A DNA stretch of 64,000 nucleotides from Bombardia bombarda (lineage: Eukaryota > Ascomycota > Sordariomycetes > Sordariales > Lasiosphaeriaceae). Numbering within the stretch: position 1 is the first letter of the stretch; each line of letters begins with the position of its first letter. Under the pieces are notes generated by a model that searched no databases, was not told the origin of the DNA, and saw only the letters and a program-made list of their open reading frames with translations. The position numbers were made by a program, and so were the translations under genes. The DNA lies in the NCBI GenBank assembly GCA_030512295.1, contig JAULSR010000001.1, forward strand, positions 6,471,001 to 6,535,000. The letters run 5' to 3'. Below are positions 1 through 12,341 of this stretch, in pieces.

Positions 1-1543
1 TGGGAAACTAGCTTTGTTCTTTTCGGGTTTTCTTCTTATTTATCTATTTTGGTCTCTTGGTTCTTGGCCTTGTTTCCTTATTGCGAAATGATGTTTGTGT
101 TTTTGTTATTATTTACGCGTTAGCTCATGACAGAAAGAACGACACGCGGAGAGACAGATGACAGGACCTCAAGGTGATGGTAGTGGTGGTCAAACATGTT
201 ATAATGACAGAGTCACATCAATGGGTCATCATGGTGACGATTATGTTTTTCCTCATCATATGGTTTACTATTCAGTAGCAGCAGCTTAAATATCTCAGAT
301 GCCGCGGCCAGGGCTCGTCTCACGGTCTGGTTATGATGGCTATTTCGTGAAAGAATTGCCAATGACGAATGAATAAATACATGAACAGATTCTTCTCTTT
401 GTGCCCAGATGAACGAGGCTTAAAAACCGAGAAAAGTGCTTTGTTTTCATTTCTCTTTTCTATTCTTTCTGTGTGCTGATGTGAAGAGGGTGGCTCAACA
501 GAACGTTTCAGCATCAAGCGGTTTTTCTGTCTATACCCCAACATAATTCAATGTACGCATCTAGCGTCCCATTTGACATGTCAAGTTGTACATGGCTCAT
601 TCATCAGACGTGTCTCCTGAGTCCTATTGTATGTCTCTCTCTCCTTCCGTGTCGTATCTCTCGTTCGTTCCACGCTTCACAAACCAGAACCTATCTCCTG
701 GTTCACGTTACCTGGGGATAGGGACAGACTTTGCCCTAACCGAGGTATCATATCTACCTGGCTGTTGCACCATTTAGCCCACGTTACGAGGAAGAAAGCT
801 CATGTCACCAGGAACCTGTACCGAGGTTAAAATAGGTTGATAAAGCTGACATAGTAACAACGAATTGAGTAGATGAGCATGTAGCTTGTTTGTTAAACAA
901 TGCAAGTAGACTGTTGAGATATCCATCGCCATCCTTCCCTGTCCGTCTCTATTCTAAATCTAAATACAACATATAATAGTTTCATACACATCTTCTGCCT
1001 ACAACTGAATGGTATCTCCTTTCAAACAGCGTCCCGATCGCCACTTTCAATCAACCAACCACCTGGTCTGAAAGGAGAGAGAGAGAGCAGATTTGATCCT
1101 CCATTGTGATCTATGTCGGGTTGTATTATCTGTCTATGTCCTATTCATGTCTTCGGGATGTCCATATTAGGAGACCCGGTGGGCGGTCGGACGGACGGCA
1201 GTGGGAGGACGGCAAGGTGGGGTTTGTGATCAAGAGGCTGAAGTCGGTTACGCGTTGCTATGGTCTGGTGCCACGGTGCCTTTCTTGGCCCGTACGTATG
1301 TAATAACAACACGTCTGATGACAAGTCTTACTTGGCCTTGTAGTGACAATGTATCACATAAGATCCAACTAGCATGCCAGCCAGCCTTGTTCCCTAGACC
1401 TGTCGTCGCTAGGCGAGGGCGAGGGCTATATCCTTCTGATCCCTCGCTCTCCTCATTCTTCCTCATCTTGTGAGCAAGCGAACAGTGATCGATCAGTACG
1501 TGAAAACTCTACGCTCCATGCTGTGTGTGGTTCGCGGTTCGCA
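1..1543. other. Gene-free left edge
   Basis: No open frame longer than about 90 codons with recognisable content lies here, and none links by splice signals to a neighbour. The right end, next to position 1544, should hold the 3' untranslated region of the sterol acyltransferase, which runs leftward. A short GA repeat sits near 1075-1089. I see no tRNA, transposon or promoter signal that I would defend. Confidence 0.6.
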
Positions 1544-3423
1544 TCATACAAGTACATATAGAGAGCAAATCTGCAAGCAGTCAGACAGTCAGTCGAGGGT
1601 GTTCTCCAAACAAAAAAGAATGAAACAAAACACAACTTACCACGCTAAGGCCCAAAATCATACTGCACCAAAAACACACGTTATTCAGCGTCTTCTTCCC
1701 CCTCACCCAGCGCGTCCGCTGCAGCATGACAATGGGCAGCTGCATCATCTGGCAGATGAAGCCGTAGCCCCTCAGCTTCTTGGTGATGCACGCCATGACA
1801 ATCTCATGCCCGACCGCGCTGATCAAAAACGTGATAACAGTGGCGTTTGCCTTGCCAATGTGCGGGCGGCTGGCGCTATAGACGTGGCGGCGCAGGAAGC
1901 TATAGACGGGCACGTTCCACTCGCGCGAGAACTCCATCCAGTCGGTGCTGTTCCACCAGTCGCTGTAGAAGTGGCGGTCGGCAAAGTGCGTCATCTCGGA
2001 GAAGGCGCCGAGCACGTACTCGAAGATGACGAGGAAGACGAGCAAGAAGGTCAACATGAAGGGGAAGAGCAGCCACGAGATGGTCTCGGCGAGGATGAGC
2101 AGGACCTCGAGGCTGGTGAGCGGGCCGGCGGCGGTGCGCAGTGCCGGGTCCAGGCGGCGCGAGGCGTCGGTCAGGGCGGGCAGGATGAACTCCTCCGAGA
2201 TGACGGTCAGCAAAAAGATGCAGCCAAAGGTGGCGGCGATCTTGGACAGCAGGTTCTGCCAGTCGATGGCGTCGGTGCGCGGGTACTCGATCTCGTAGCA
2301 CAGGGTCGGGCAGCAGAGGTAGTCGAGGTAGTTTGCCCACGTCAGGTTGGCCGGGTAGGTCGTGTTGCCGATGGGGCTGGTCAGCTCGCGGGCGAGGTCC
2401 TCGCGCAGCTGGGCGACCTCGTCGTCCTCGGGCCCTTCGTCACACTCGCCCTTGCCGTGTGCCTCGGCGCGGCTGGGGCTGGCCACGGTGCCCATGGGGT
2501 TGTCGGGGGTCGGGTACAGGTAGGCCGGGGCGCGCGAGGCGGTCGAGGGGTCGTCGAGGGCGCGCAGGCGCTTCTCCGTCTCGCTGAGGTGGCCGTTGTA
2601 GAAGGCGTACGAGTGCATCTTCATCAGCAGCACCATGGTGTGGAGCAGCAGGAAGACCTGTGAGGTCCAGGGCCAGTCGAGGATGAAGGGGATGGCGACC
2701 CAGAAGGCCAGCCATACGACCTGGTAGATGCTCATGATGGCCATGCCGCCCTTGTTCCAGGTGAGAGGGCCGCGGGCGGGGGCAGCTCGGAAGAGGCGGT
2801 GCAGGGGGAGGGAGACGGCGGTGGTAGCGACCATGGCGAAGTCGGCGACGGCGAGATGCCAGAGCTTGACGGTGAAGAGACCCCATATCTGGACGCGCAG
2901 GGGATAGCCCGTGTCCTTGATGTTGCGCAGCATGGTGGTGATGGCCATGATGGCCAGGCCGATCCAGAAGAGGTTGAAGAAGCCATGGAAGTCGCGGTAG
3001 TCACTGTTGGGGTCGAAGTGGGAGACGCGGCTGGCGTACTCGATGGTGGGGAAGAGACGGCGGCGCTGCTCGGCGCGCACCTGCTTGCGGGCGGTCGAGA
3101 GCGACTTGACTGAGGGGGGAGCATCGACGGGGATGGGAGTCGAGCGACCACTGCGAGGTAGAGCCCAAGATGAGTGAGTGAGCCGCTGCTTTTGCTTTGG
3201 TTTTGCTGGTTTGGTTTCCTGGCGGATTGTCTTACCTCGTCATGCCAGACCCTTCGTCAGGGAGGCGAAGGCCGTTGAGGTTGAGGTTGAGGTTGAGGTC
3301 AGCAGCATTGCTGATCTGAGACAGCTGCGATAGCTGGGTATGCAGAGGTTTGCGGGGCCGGGGCCGCGCAACGTGGTCGGCTGCTGCATCGAGCACATCG
3401 GCTGAGGTGGTGGAGGAAGCCAT
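1544..3423 (-). CDS. are2: Sterol O-acyltransferase (ARE1/ARE2 type, MBOAT family)
   Basis: Predicted to esterify sterols with fatty acyl-CoA in the endoplasmic reticulum membrane, making steryl esters for lipid droplets. Three exons read 3423-3236, 3150-1641 and 1570-1544 (introns 85 and 70 nt, GTAAG donors), giving 574 residues. Seen: several hydrophobic segments, the family motif FYSDWWNS (FYxDWWN) and, further on, the conserved His in SAVGHEIVMA; both are hallmarks of the ACAT/ARE/DGAT1 branch of MBOAT enzymes. The unspliced frame would end in an unrelated tail; splicing to the 27-nt last exon restores the typical C-terminus ILGLSVICSLYVLV. The N-terminal exon carries a Leu-Asn repeat coded by a (GTTGAG)4 hexamer. 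The ATG at 3423 is the first in frame. DGAT1 is the main alternative, but the motif spelling and C-terminus favour sterol acyltransferase. It is divergent from the kinase gene to the right. Confidence 0.92.
3274..3297. repeat. Coding hexamer repeat (GTTGAG)4
   Basis: Four perfect tandem copies of GTTGAG on the plus strand, inside exon 1 of the minus-strand sterol acyltransferase, coding an alternating Leu-Asn stretch. The unit is a multiple of three, so copy-number change would keep the frame. Confidence 0.95.
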
Positions 3424-5631
3424 GCCGGACTATCTATGATAGAACCAAGCAAGCCCCAAACTTTCAACTCTCTCGTGCTGTCTCGGCCGCCCTAAAGTAG
3501 CTTCAAGCTTTTACGCTTCTTTACTTTTTCTTAGTTATCCCGAAGAGGAACCAGGTGAGGTACGACACTAGAAACTAAACTCCATACTAATAGGAGGTGA
3601 AAACAGAACAGAGGACCAAATGAAATATGGACAAGAAGGAATTAGAGGGCATCGAGCATGTCTTGCTACCAACATAAAACAGTGGACGCCGCGGCCTCGG
3701 CAGGCGTCAACAGGCAGGCATTATCAGTCTCTGGGCCTCTGATTGCGGCGTAACCAGCGTCAAACTGAACATACGTCATTGCCACGTGACTGGCCCAGGA
3801 GTTGACAAATCGTCGGCTGGGAACGTCCCAGACTTTTGTCCATTGTCCAATTGTCCTTCCTTACATGCAACTCACATTCAAGTTGCCGCCCTTCAAAAAC
3901 GGGATCACAATCTCTTTGCTTCAGTGGTTATGAGACCAGTCCAGCGGTGCAATTGGGTTTTTCTGTGAGCCAGCAAAATCCTACGGAACGTGGCAATTTC
4001 CGTCGTCGGCCACACACACGACCTACCAGCTCTTTGGGTAGGTAATGTCAGTTCCAATAACAGAAATGTCATGATTTGGGCATGGTTTCTCAGATGGATA
4101 CACATTGCCAGACCGAATGACAAAATACCGGTAGTCTATCACCTCTTCCCATGACGAACAGCATTTCTCTTCCATCCGCCCTTTCAGGCGTCCCTGCACC
4201 AGCCATGACCCTAGCTGCCGAAAAGAGTTTCCGGAACGCCTCTCCCCTGCATACCTGGTAAAGGTATGCTGAAGGTATGCTACATGGCGGGTGCCGACAT
4301 TTCAAAGAAAGGGCTGCGCCTCGGCCTTTCGGAACAGCATGGTTTCTACGAAGTGCAGTGTAGATGTTTGCTTTGTGTCGTGCAACTCAAGGTTGGATAC
4401 AAACAAGGTTCGCCGCAGAGCTGGCGAGGTTCCCCGGGCTAGTGAAGGGAGCTACGGGCCAATTGCTTCTGCAGGCCAGCCATCGTGGTGCTGTGTGACC
4501 AATAAGACGACAGGATGGTGCTGATGGGAGTTCCATTCGGTGTGAGATATATTTATACATGACCTCCTGATAACGGCGATGTGGGCGTCCGGGGGCGTCA
4601 TGGTCTTGCCTATTCTTGGCTTGCTGAAACCGCGCTGCTCATGGTTGACAACCGGCACCATCAACTGTGTACACTAGAAGACGACTAGGATTGGATTGAA
4701 TGCCGATGACGGACATTGTGCCGGCTGACAGCGACAGGCATGCGATAAACTACCTATGAATCAGAGATAACATAACTGCTCGATACTCGGCCGAGATAAG
4801 GTGATGCACATGCTGTAGCCCACAGCGGATTATTTAGGTTTTAATTTACCTATGTTGAGCGCAGACTGCAGAGAGATAGGCACTGGCCAGGAATCCACGA
4901 CCTCGAGCGTGATACAATCCATGATGACATGTCGCAGAGAGGCTTTCTTTCCATTGAGACAGGAGGGTGTAAAAGATTACCAAGGCTGGTAGGGAGATTG
5001 GTAGTATCATCTGACCCCGAACCGAAATCAACGTTACCTCTGCACCGAGAAGGCGCAGCGAATAAGAATTACTGACCTTAGCAAGTAAACTGACTAACCG
5101 CCCTAGAGGGCCGAAGGGCGCGCAAGAGGTCCAGCGCGCCGTGGAACCCTGGACCCGCGGGGCCGACCACCTAGGTACCTACCAGAATAAGTTATACCAG
5201 ACCGCTCTGAAGTAGTTCTACTATTCCTCCAGCGCAGTCCGGAGCTGTAGACCGACAACCTACAGGGACCTAATCATAATCTCACCTACCTACCTACCTA
5301 CCTGATACCTCAATCGCCAATTGCAGCAGACCCGGCCTCTCCCGTTCTCGCCTGTTTCCACTGGGACTGTCTGTAAATACAGTACCGACTGCAAGCTCCG
5401 TTAGCATTCCTCGGTACGGGTCACCTCCAACGCACATCCATAGCTCATGTACAATTGACGCTGTGAGGCGCACGCGCTCCACTCGGCCGCAGCAGCAGCA
5501 GCAGGCACCACGGGCAAATCGTAGAGAGAGAGCGCGAGCGCGGCGGGCAGCCTGTGCTGACACCATCAGTGTGGTGGTGTGTCTGTCTGTCCCAGCAACA
5601 TTTGTCTCAAGCAAGCCACCAAGCAGCAGCA
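3424..5631. other. Divergent intergenic region, acyltransferase/kinase
   Basis: About 2.2 kb between two divergent genes, so it should hold both promoters and leaders. It contains an ACCTAGGTACCTACC island (5169-5183) and five perfect ACCT units (5284-5303). Short open frames on both strands, including a 128-codon minus-strand frame at 5294-5680, show low-complexity Cys/Arg-rich translation and no domain. Confidence 0.6.
5284..5303. repeat. ACCT tetranucleotide repeat (5 units)
   Basis: Five perfect tandem ACCT units upstream of the kinase gene. The same tetranucleotide, often with its palindromic junction AGGTACCT, recurs between other genes of the window (for example 14946-14965 and 42135-42168). 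Confidence 0.95.
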
Positions 5632-8189
5632 ATGTCGTCCGGGCCACCCAAGTCCGAGTCCATCTTTTCACCTCCTCCATCCCTACAAATTATCCAAACC
5701 ATTCACAGGCTGGACCCCGACCGCCCTGGCCCTCGCCTTGGACATGCCGCTGGACATGCGCATTCCTCATCCCACCCCGCGGCTGCCATAGCTGGCGCCG
5801 ACCTCGTCAACACGCGCAATGCCCACGCCAACTCGGCCTTCGAACTCCTCTCCCACCACCACCAGCTGCCCTCGTCCCCACTCGTCCCAGGTCTGACCTT
5901 GATCGAGCCTCCCATATCTTCGTCCTCGACAACACCACAACGTTCAGCTAGCGACCAGATCCAATTCTGCTCCCACACCATCGCTCCGTCACCCCCGCTG
6001 TCTCGTCCCGACCCCGCCTCGACTAACACATCACAACCCTCCCCCAGCGGCGTCACATTACGACTCCAGACCGATATCCAGACGTCATCCCCACTACCGC
6101 CTACCGACAGCGCCCCCCACGGCCTCACCACCACCCCCTCGAAGCGCCCGTCTTTAAACCTCCACCACAGGACCTCTGCCTCCTCCCTCAGACCCATCAC
6201 CCGGACCCCGAGCCTCAAGGCCGACCGTTTTGCAGGCGCTTTTGGACCCGCGTCGGGAGCCAGCTCCACCGTCGCGAGTCCCATCATCTCTGCCATGGGC
6301 GATGTCACCCCCCTGCCCTCGCCACTGCTATCGAGCGACTCGCCCGGCCCATGGAGGCGCTTCGCCAGGCCCATGTCGCGCGACGCGACCACACCCTTCT
6401 CACAAAGCCACAACAGCGACAATGAGTCCTTGATGAGCCCAAGGGAGCCCCTGCCCTCCCCAATGGCCATCCACCAGAGCAGCAGTAGTAGCAGCAGTAG
6501 TAGCAGTGGTGGTGGCAAAAGGAAACCATATGGAGGGCTGTCATCTGGGTCTGGCCCCGCGGCCGCGGCCGCTGACCACCGCCCCGGGGGCGACCACGAT
6601 GGAGGACAGCAGCAACAGAACGCCCAGAGACACTCCCACACGAGGAACAGAAGCATCAGCGACTACGTGCCGGACCCGATGCTGATCCCCAAGCGCATGG
6701 CTACCGTGTCGGGCACCCATCTGCGAGTGGACGTCAAGAACGTGCACGGCGCCTACGACGGTCACACCATGCGCCGGGAACCCCACCTGTCCGAGGTGAG
6801 GGGGCTGACCCCCGTCGAGAAACCACCCTCGCCCCCGCCGAGCGAGTCCTCTGTCAGTGCCAGCGACTCGGCATCCTCGGTCAGCGGGTCCGGGTGCACC
6901 GTAACCACCGTCAACGGGGGCGGTAAACTCAGACAGCAGCAGCAGCACCACGAGTATTTCGAGGCCTACGGGAGACACGACCGCAAGCGTCGCCGCTGGC
7001 GAGCCATCAAGCAGCTCGGCCAGGGGACGTTCAGCCGCGTCATGCTGGCCACGAGCAACATCTCGGGATATTCCGAGGACGAGGAATACGAATCTACTAC
7101 TGCTGCTGCTACTAATACCACTAGAACGGGGCTGGAGACGCCCGAGCCGACGCCGACGGGCCACCATGACCGGCGGGCGCTGGTGGCCGTCAAGGTGTGC
7201 GAGCACGGGCCCAGGGGGGGCGCGTCCGAGGACAGGATCGAGATGTCGCTAAAGCGCGAGCTCGAGATCATGCAGAGCATACGGCACCCGTCGCTCGTGC
7301 ACCTCAAGGCGTGGAACATTGAGCCGACGAGGGCGATACTCGTGCTGAGCTACTGTCCCGGCGGGGATCTGTTCGACATTGCGAGCAGGCACAAGAGCGC
7401 CCTGACGGCGGGCTTGCTGAGGCGGATATTCGCCGAGCTGGTGGGCGCCGTGAGGTATCTCCACGCGCAGATGATTGTGCATAGGGATATCAAACTTGAG
7501 AGTGAGTTTGCTTTTTTTTTTTTTTCTTTCCCCACTTTTCATGACTATGAGAGGGAGGGTTATTCTGACATTGTGTCTCCAGACGTCCTCGTCAACCTCC
7601 CCCCGCCGAGCTCACCTCCACAACCACCGACTGGACCACCTACCCCTACTCCGTCATCACCCTCACCGACCTCGGGCTCTCGCGCCGCATCACCGAGGAC
7701 GAGAAACTGGAAACGCGATGCGGGTCCGACGACTACGCCGCCCCCGAGGTCATCATGGGCCAGCCCTACGACGGCCGCGCGATCGACGCGTGGTCGCTCG
7801 GTGTGCTGCTCTACGCCCTACTCGAGTCGCGGCTGCCCTTCGACCCGCTCCCGGGCGTGACGGACCCGGCCATGCAGATGCGCATGCGCAGCCGCACGAG
7901 CCACCGTATCGCGCGGGTCGAGTGGCGCTGGGTAGCGTATGGCGCCGGGGAGGGGGAGGAGGGCGAAGGCGAGCACGAGGCGGATATGGGCAAGTTTGAG
8001 AGGGCGGGGCTGAGAGGCGCGATGGAGGTCGTGGAGGGCTTGGTGAGAAGGGCAAGGAATAGGTGGACGCTGGGGAAGGTGGCGGAGCTGGAGTGGGTGC
8101 GTGGGGGGGTGCAACAGGTTGGTGAGGAGGGGGAGGCAGGGGCGGGGGTCAAGTTTAGAGAGGAGGAGGAGGGGGAGGAGGTGTTATGA
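5632..8189 (+). CDS. Ser/Thr protein kinase, Prr1-like, with one-base frame break
   Basis: Exon 1 is 5632-7501 and exon 2 is 7583-8189 (intron 81 nt, GTGAG...CCAG). The splice rebuilds the catalytic loop HRDIKLENVLVN with the Asn codon across the junction. About 460 N-terminal residues are Ser/Pro-rich and probably disordered, with a poly-Ser run coded by AGC/AGT at about 6478-6510. The kinase domain follows: Gly loop LGQGTFSRV (about residue 462), VAVK, HRD (about 616), a DLG in place of DFG, CGSDDYAAPE and RLPFDP. The late motif RTSHRIARVEWRWV resembles fungal Prr1 kinases as I remember them, known in yeast as modulators of pheromone signalling. After the intron the frame is lost in a run of six C (7599-7604): one more C would join VLVNLPP to the rest, giving about 825 residues. 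As written, translation runs into a Pro/Ser-rich tail that stops at 7860. Kinase assignment is firm; the Prr1 label is inferred. Confidence 0.85.
7599..7604 (+). other. Frame break in kinase gene (C run)
   Basis: The upstream frame reads GTC AAC CTC CCC CCG, while the frame with the rest of the kinase domain begins GCC GAG at 7605. One inserted base, or a -1 shift, reconciles them. The intron borders upstream are well fixed by the HRD loop, so another acceptor would delete the metal-binding Asn. Confidence 0.85.
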
Positions 8190-9890
8190 CGGTTATGATT
8201 GGGTTGTTGAAGGGGGTGTTGAAGTAGGCATGGAAGGGGGTGGTTGGGTTAGTTGGTGGATGAGGAGGGTTGGGGTATTTGTGGTTGTCTTTTTTTTTTT
8301 TCCGGTTTGCTGTTGTTATTATTATGTTTTTTGTTCTTCCTTTTTCTGTCTTTTGATGATGATCAGCTATGAGTAAAGTGGGCCATAAATAAATATATAC
8401 CTTGGGGGTTGGTTGGGGGGGGGGGTTTGGTTGGATGTGGGCGAATGGAAGGATTGTCGAGGTACGGTAGGTGGGAAAGACTTTTAAATGAAAGAGAAAG
8501 AAAGAAAGGAAGGGGGAAGGAAGCAGGCAGGGGCGGGTGCCGATCTTTTGTTTTTGGACCACATTGACTGCAGCGTCAATGGGATGCCAAGGGTATTAGG
8601 TATATGTAGTCAGTTATTATATTATGTATTAGGATTGATTGGAGGGAGGGTTGTTTTTGTCTTTCCGTCTACTCTGTCCTGTCTTGTTTTGTTCTCCTAT
8701 TGTTATGTTTACTACTTTCTTTGATGCATATCTCTTCCAACGGCGCCCTGCAGTTAGTTTATAGTGATGGGCAGAAGGAAAAGAAGGAGAAAGAGAGGGA
8801 TTGGGTATCAAAAACACTGATTGGGAACGGAATAATTGGATTGGTATATTTATTGCACACGAGGGTATTCGGGTACAACTCCACAAACAAATACACTTGC
8901 AGACCTTCAGGAGGGCAAATACCGTTATGGAGCAAAAAAATAATGAATAGTAATGTTGAAAAGAGAAGAAGAGCCTATACGATGATGGGTTTATTGTTCT
9001 TGGGTAAGGCGGAAAAGGTATGTTAGTCTTGGTTATGATGGATTTTATACAGTTAATTTGCGTTTTCCTTTGGTAGGACAGGAAAGATAATCGGGAACAA
9101 GAAAAGTAGCTGATCACGACATTTGTTGTTGCAACGTCTGGAATTTTGCTCGAATATGCATAATGTTTGTTATAGGTGATGCTATTTGTATTTACTCAAA
9201 GTTTCCATCGTGGTGGTTAATGTGTAAATGGAGGCGCAACTAAAATCACTGTCGTCTCAATATCAATACACGATCCTGCACAACAGTCAAATTTGGGTAT
9301 ATCATTCTTTAAAAATGTCGTGTTATTTGCTTGTTATTGCTTCTTTAGCTGAGTATTGAAAGATAATGTGCCGTTCTAGCCTACTTAAACTACGATTGTA
9401 ATCCTGAAGACACAGCATTACTACATACTCACAGCTTATAAGACGCGAATGTTGTCTATCCATATCAGAGAGGTCAATCAGAAAATGTCTCCTTGCCGTG
9501 TAGACTTGCTAAGCCGTGTTATTACTTTCAAAGGCATCGAGGTCAGCAATGACTTGGGTTTGCATTACGATCATGCCTTCAACACCGGGTCAACACCTAA
9601 TATAAAACACAAACAAGAGAAAATGCACGTCGAATAAAATAAACAAAATTCACATTGAGGAACGACTCGTCGGTCTAACCATTGTATTCATGCTCAGCGT
9701 AAAAGACCATATCCACGCCCCCGCCCTTCCTAAACTAAAGTACAGAGCATAGAGGCTGTGATAATTAAGTAAAGGCATGAAGTATGACGCAGATGGGGGT
9801 AACAAAGTGTCAAAAAAGCTAGTAAACCCCTTCCAACTCCAGTCCCAAAACACTTTTCATAATTCCCAATTGAGTTCATGTTTAAATCAT
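8190..9890. other. Convergent intergenic region, kinase/hsp90
   Basis: About 1.7 kb between two convergent genes, holding both 3' untranslated regions. It is rich in homopolymers (T run near 8290, run of ten or more G near 8415) and has AATAAA-like words near 8385. Open frames here are low complexity and I support none. Confidence 0.6.
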
Positions 9891-12073
9891 TTAGTCGACC
9901 TCCTCCATGGCGCTGTCGCCAACCTCGGCGTTGGGCACATTGGCAGCAGCCTCGGGCGCCTCATCGGCGGCCTCGGGCTCCTCCTCGACGTTCAAGCCAA
10001 GGGAGACGAGCTTGTGGATGCGCTCCGCAAAGCCAGCGGGCTCATCAATGGTGAAGCCAGAGACCAACAGAGAGGTCTCGAACAACAACTGGACAATCGA
10101 CTTGACGGTCTTGTCGTTCTCGCCATCGGCCTCAACCTTCTTCTTGAGCTCCTTGATGATGGCGCTCTTGGGGGAGATCTCGAAGGTCTTCTTGGACGAC
10201 ATGTAGCTGCTCATCGAGGTGTCACGGAGAGCCTGAGCCTTCATGATACGCTCCATGTTGGCGGACCAGCCGAACTGACCAGTGCGGATAGCGCAGGGGG
10301 AGCCGGTAAGCTTGTGCGAGACAACGACCTTCTCGACCTTGTCACCAAGAACGTTCTTGAGAGCCTTGGCAAGACCCTCGTACTCCTTCTCCTCCTCCTC
10401 ACGGTGCTTCTTCTCCTCCTCGGTCTCCTCGAGCTCGAAATCCTTGGTGATATCGACAAGCTTCTTGCCCTCGAATTCCTTCAGCTGAGTCATGGCGTAC
10501 TCATCAATGGGGTCAACAAGGAACAGGACCTCGAAGCCCTTGTCCTTGAGAGAGTCAAGGAAGGGAGACTTCTGGACGGCCTTGAGGGACTCGCCAGTGA
10601 TGTAGTACATGTTCTTCTGGTGCTCGGGCATGCGAGTGACGTAGTCGATGAGCGAGGTCTGCTCATCACCAGACTTGGTGGAGTTGAAGCGGAGCAGCTT
10701 GGCAAGGAGGTTGCGGTTCTGGGCATCCTCGTGGATGCCAAGCTTGATGTTCTTGGAGAAAGCAGTGTAGAACTTGTCGAACTGCTCCTTGTCCTCGGCG
10801 ATCTCCTGGAAGAGCTCAAGAGACTTCTTGACGATGTTCTTCTTGATGACCTTCATGATCTTGTTCTGCTGGAGGGTCTCGCGAGACAGGTTGAGGGGAA
10901 GATCCTCGGAGTCGACAACACCCTTGACAAAGCTGAGCCACTCGGGAATGAGGTCGGTGGCATCGTCGGTGATGAAGACACGGCGGACGTAGAGCTTGAT
11001 GTTGTTCTTGGTCTTCTTAGTCTCGAACAGGTCGAAGGGAGCACGCTTGGGCACGAAGAGGATAGCGCGGAACTCGAGCTGACCCTCAACGGAGAAGTGC
11101 TTAACAGCGAGGTGGTCCTCCCAGTCGTTGGAGAGCGACTTGTAGAAAGAAGCATACTCCTCCTGGCTGATGTCCTGGGGGTTGCGAGTCCAGATGGGCT
11201 TCTGCTTGTTGAGCTCCTCCTCCTCGATCTTGGTCTCCTTGATCTTCTTGGTCTTCTTTGTCTTCTCCTTGTCTTCCTCCTCATCATCTACCTCCTCAAT
11301 CTTGGGCTTCTTGTCGTCACCCTCCTCGGTGACCTCCTCAGCATCCTCATCGGGGACCTCCTTCTCGGTCTCCTTCTGGACGTGGAGGAAGATGGGGTAC
11401 GAGATGAACTCAGAGTGCTTCTTGATAACCTCCTTGATCTTGCTCTCGTTGAGGTAGTCGGTCTGCTCATCCTTCAGGTGGAGGATGATCTTGGTGCCGC
11501 GGCCAATCGGCTCACCCTCGGTATCGGGGGTGATGTGGAAGGTGCCGCCAGCGCTGGACTCCCAGATGTACTGCTCATCATCGTTGTGCTTGGAGATGAC
11601 AGTGACGCGGTCGGCGACGAGGTAGGCAGAGTAGAAACCAACACCGAACTGACCGATCATGGAGATATCGGCACCAGCGGTGAGGGCCTCCATGAACTGC
11701 TTGGTGCCGGAGCGAGCAATTGTTCCAAGGTTGTTGACGAGGTCCTGTAGGGGGTCGGGTCAGCACATGTCTGGTGCCGGGTCTGGCCAATCTCGATGCG
11801 GGGACAGCAACTTACAGCCTTGGTCATGCCGATACCAGAATCCTGGATTGTGAGGGTCTTATTCTCCTTGTTAGGGATGATGTCGATCCGGAGGTCCTTG
11901 CCGGAGTCCAGCTTGCTGGAGTCGGACAAGGCCTCATAGCGGATCTTGTCGAGCGCATCAGAGGCGTTGGAAACCAACTCTCGGAGGAAGATCTCCTTGT
12001 TAGAGTAGACGGTGTTGATGATCAGCGAGAGTAGCTGAGAGATCTCAGCCTGGAACTCGAAGGTCTCAGCCAT
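9891..12073 (-). CDS. hsp90: Hsp90 molecular chaperone
   Basis: Cytosolic ATP-dependent chaperone that matures kinases, receptors and other clients. Exons 12073-11816 and 11744-9891 (intron 71 nt, GTAAGT...CTACAG) give 703 residues, the usual length. Seen: the N-terminal ATPase domain with FLRELVSNASDALDKIR, DSGIGMTKA and, after the splice, GQFGVGFYSAYLVAD; an acidic, Lys/Glu-rich linker; the middle domain with VRRVFI and LNLSRE; and the C-terminal MEEVD motif that binds TPR co-chaperones. The start is fixed by the conserved N-terminus ETFEFQAEI. Long Leu- and Ser-rich frames on the opposite strand (one of 657 codons at 9777-11750) are shadows of the strongly biased codon use of this highly expressed gene. 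It converges with the kinase gene, and its 5' leader probably contains an intron. Confidence 0.99.
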
Positions 12074-12107
12074 GTTGGGCGGTGTGGAATCGACTGATTC
12101 TGGGTAT

Positions 12108-12341
12108 CTGGGGTGGGGGTGTTAGCTTCTTTGATGGGTGTAGTTAATTTTTAAAGCTCAACCAGAGAGTTGGTGAATTTTTGCAACTGGAAAATAAAAA
12201 GCTCTTGGCGAGGCTGAAGAGGGGAAGAAGAGTCCACGGCCAGGAGGTGGTATGGAAGAGCTGTGGATGTGCATTGACGTGCTCTTACTTGGGGAGGCAG
12301 AAGCGGGGGAGACTGGGAGCTGAGCTCTGTTTACACTTACC
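12108..12341 (-). promoter_or_regulatory. Probable intron in hsp90 5' leader, two possible donors
   Basis: On the minus strand a good acceptor (CCCCAG, AG at 12109-12108) with branch-like GCTAAC just upstream lies 34 nt before the Hsp90 ATG. Two consensus donors lie further up: GGTAAGTGT (GT at 12341-12340) and AAGTAAGAG (GT at 12288-12287). A leader intron of about 234 or 181 nt is therefore likely. This is inferred from signals only. Confidence 0.5.

Noticed and set aside
1470..2663. 397-codon plus-strand open frame
   Set aside because: Antisense to the sterol acyltransferase, whose motifs and splice sites are clear.
5703..6656. 317-codon minus-strand frame with Leu and Trp runs
   Set aside because: Antisense to the Ser/Pro-rich kinase N-terminus; poly-Leu mirrors the AGC/AGT repeat.
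9777..11750. 657-codon plus-strand open frame, Leu/Asp-rich
   Set aside because: Exactly antisense to Hsp90; it arises from that gene's codon bias and has no domain.
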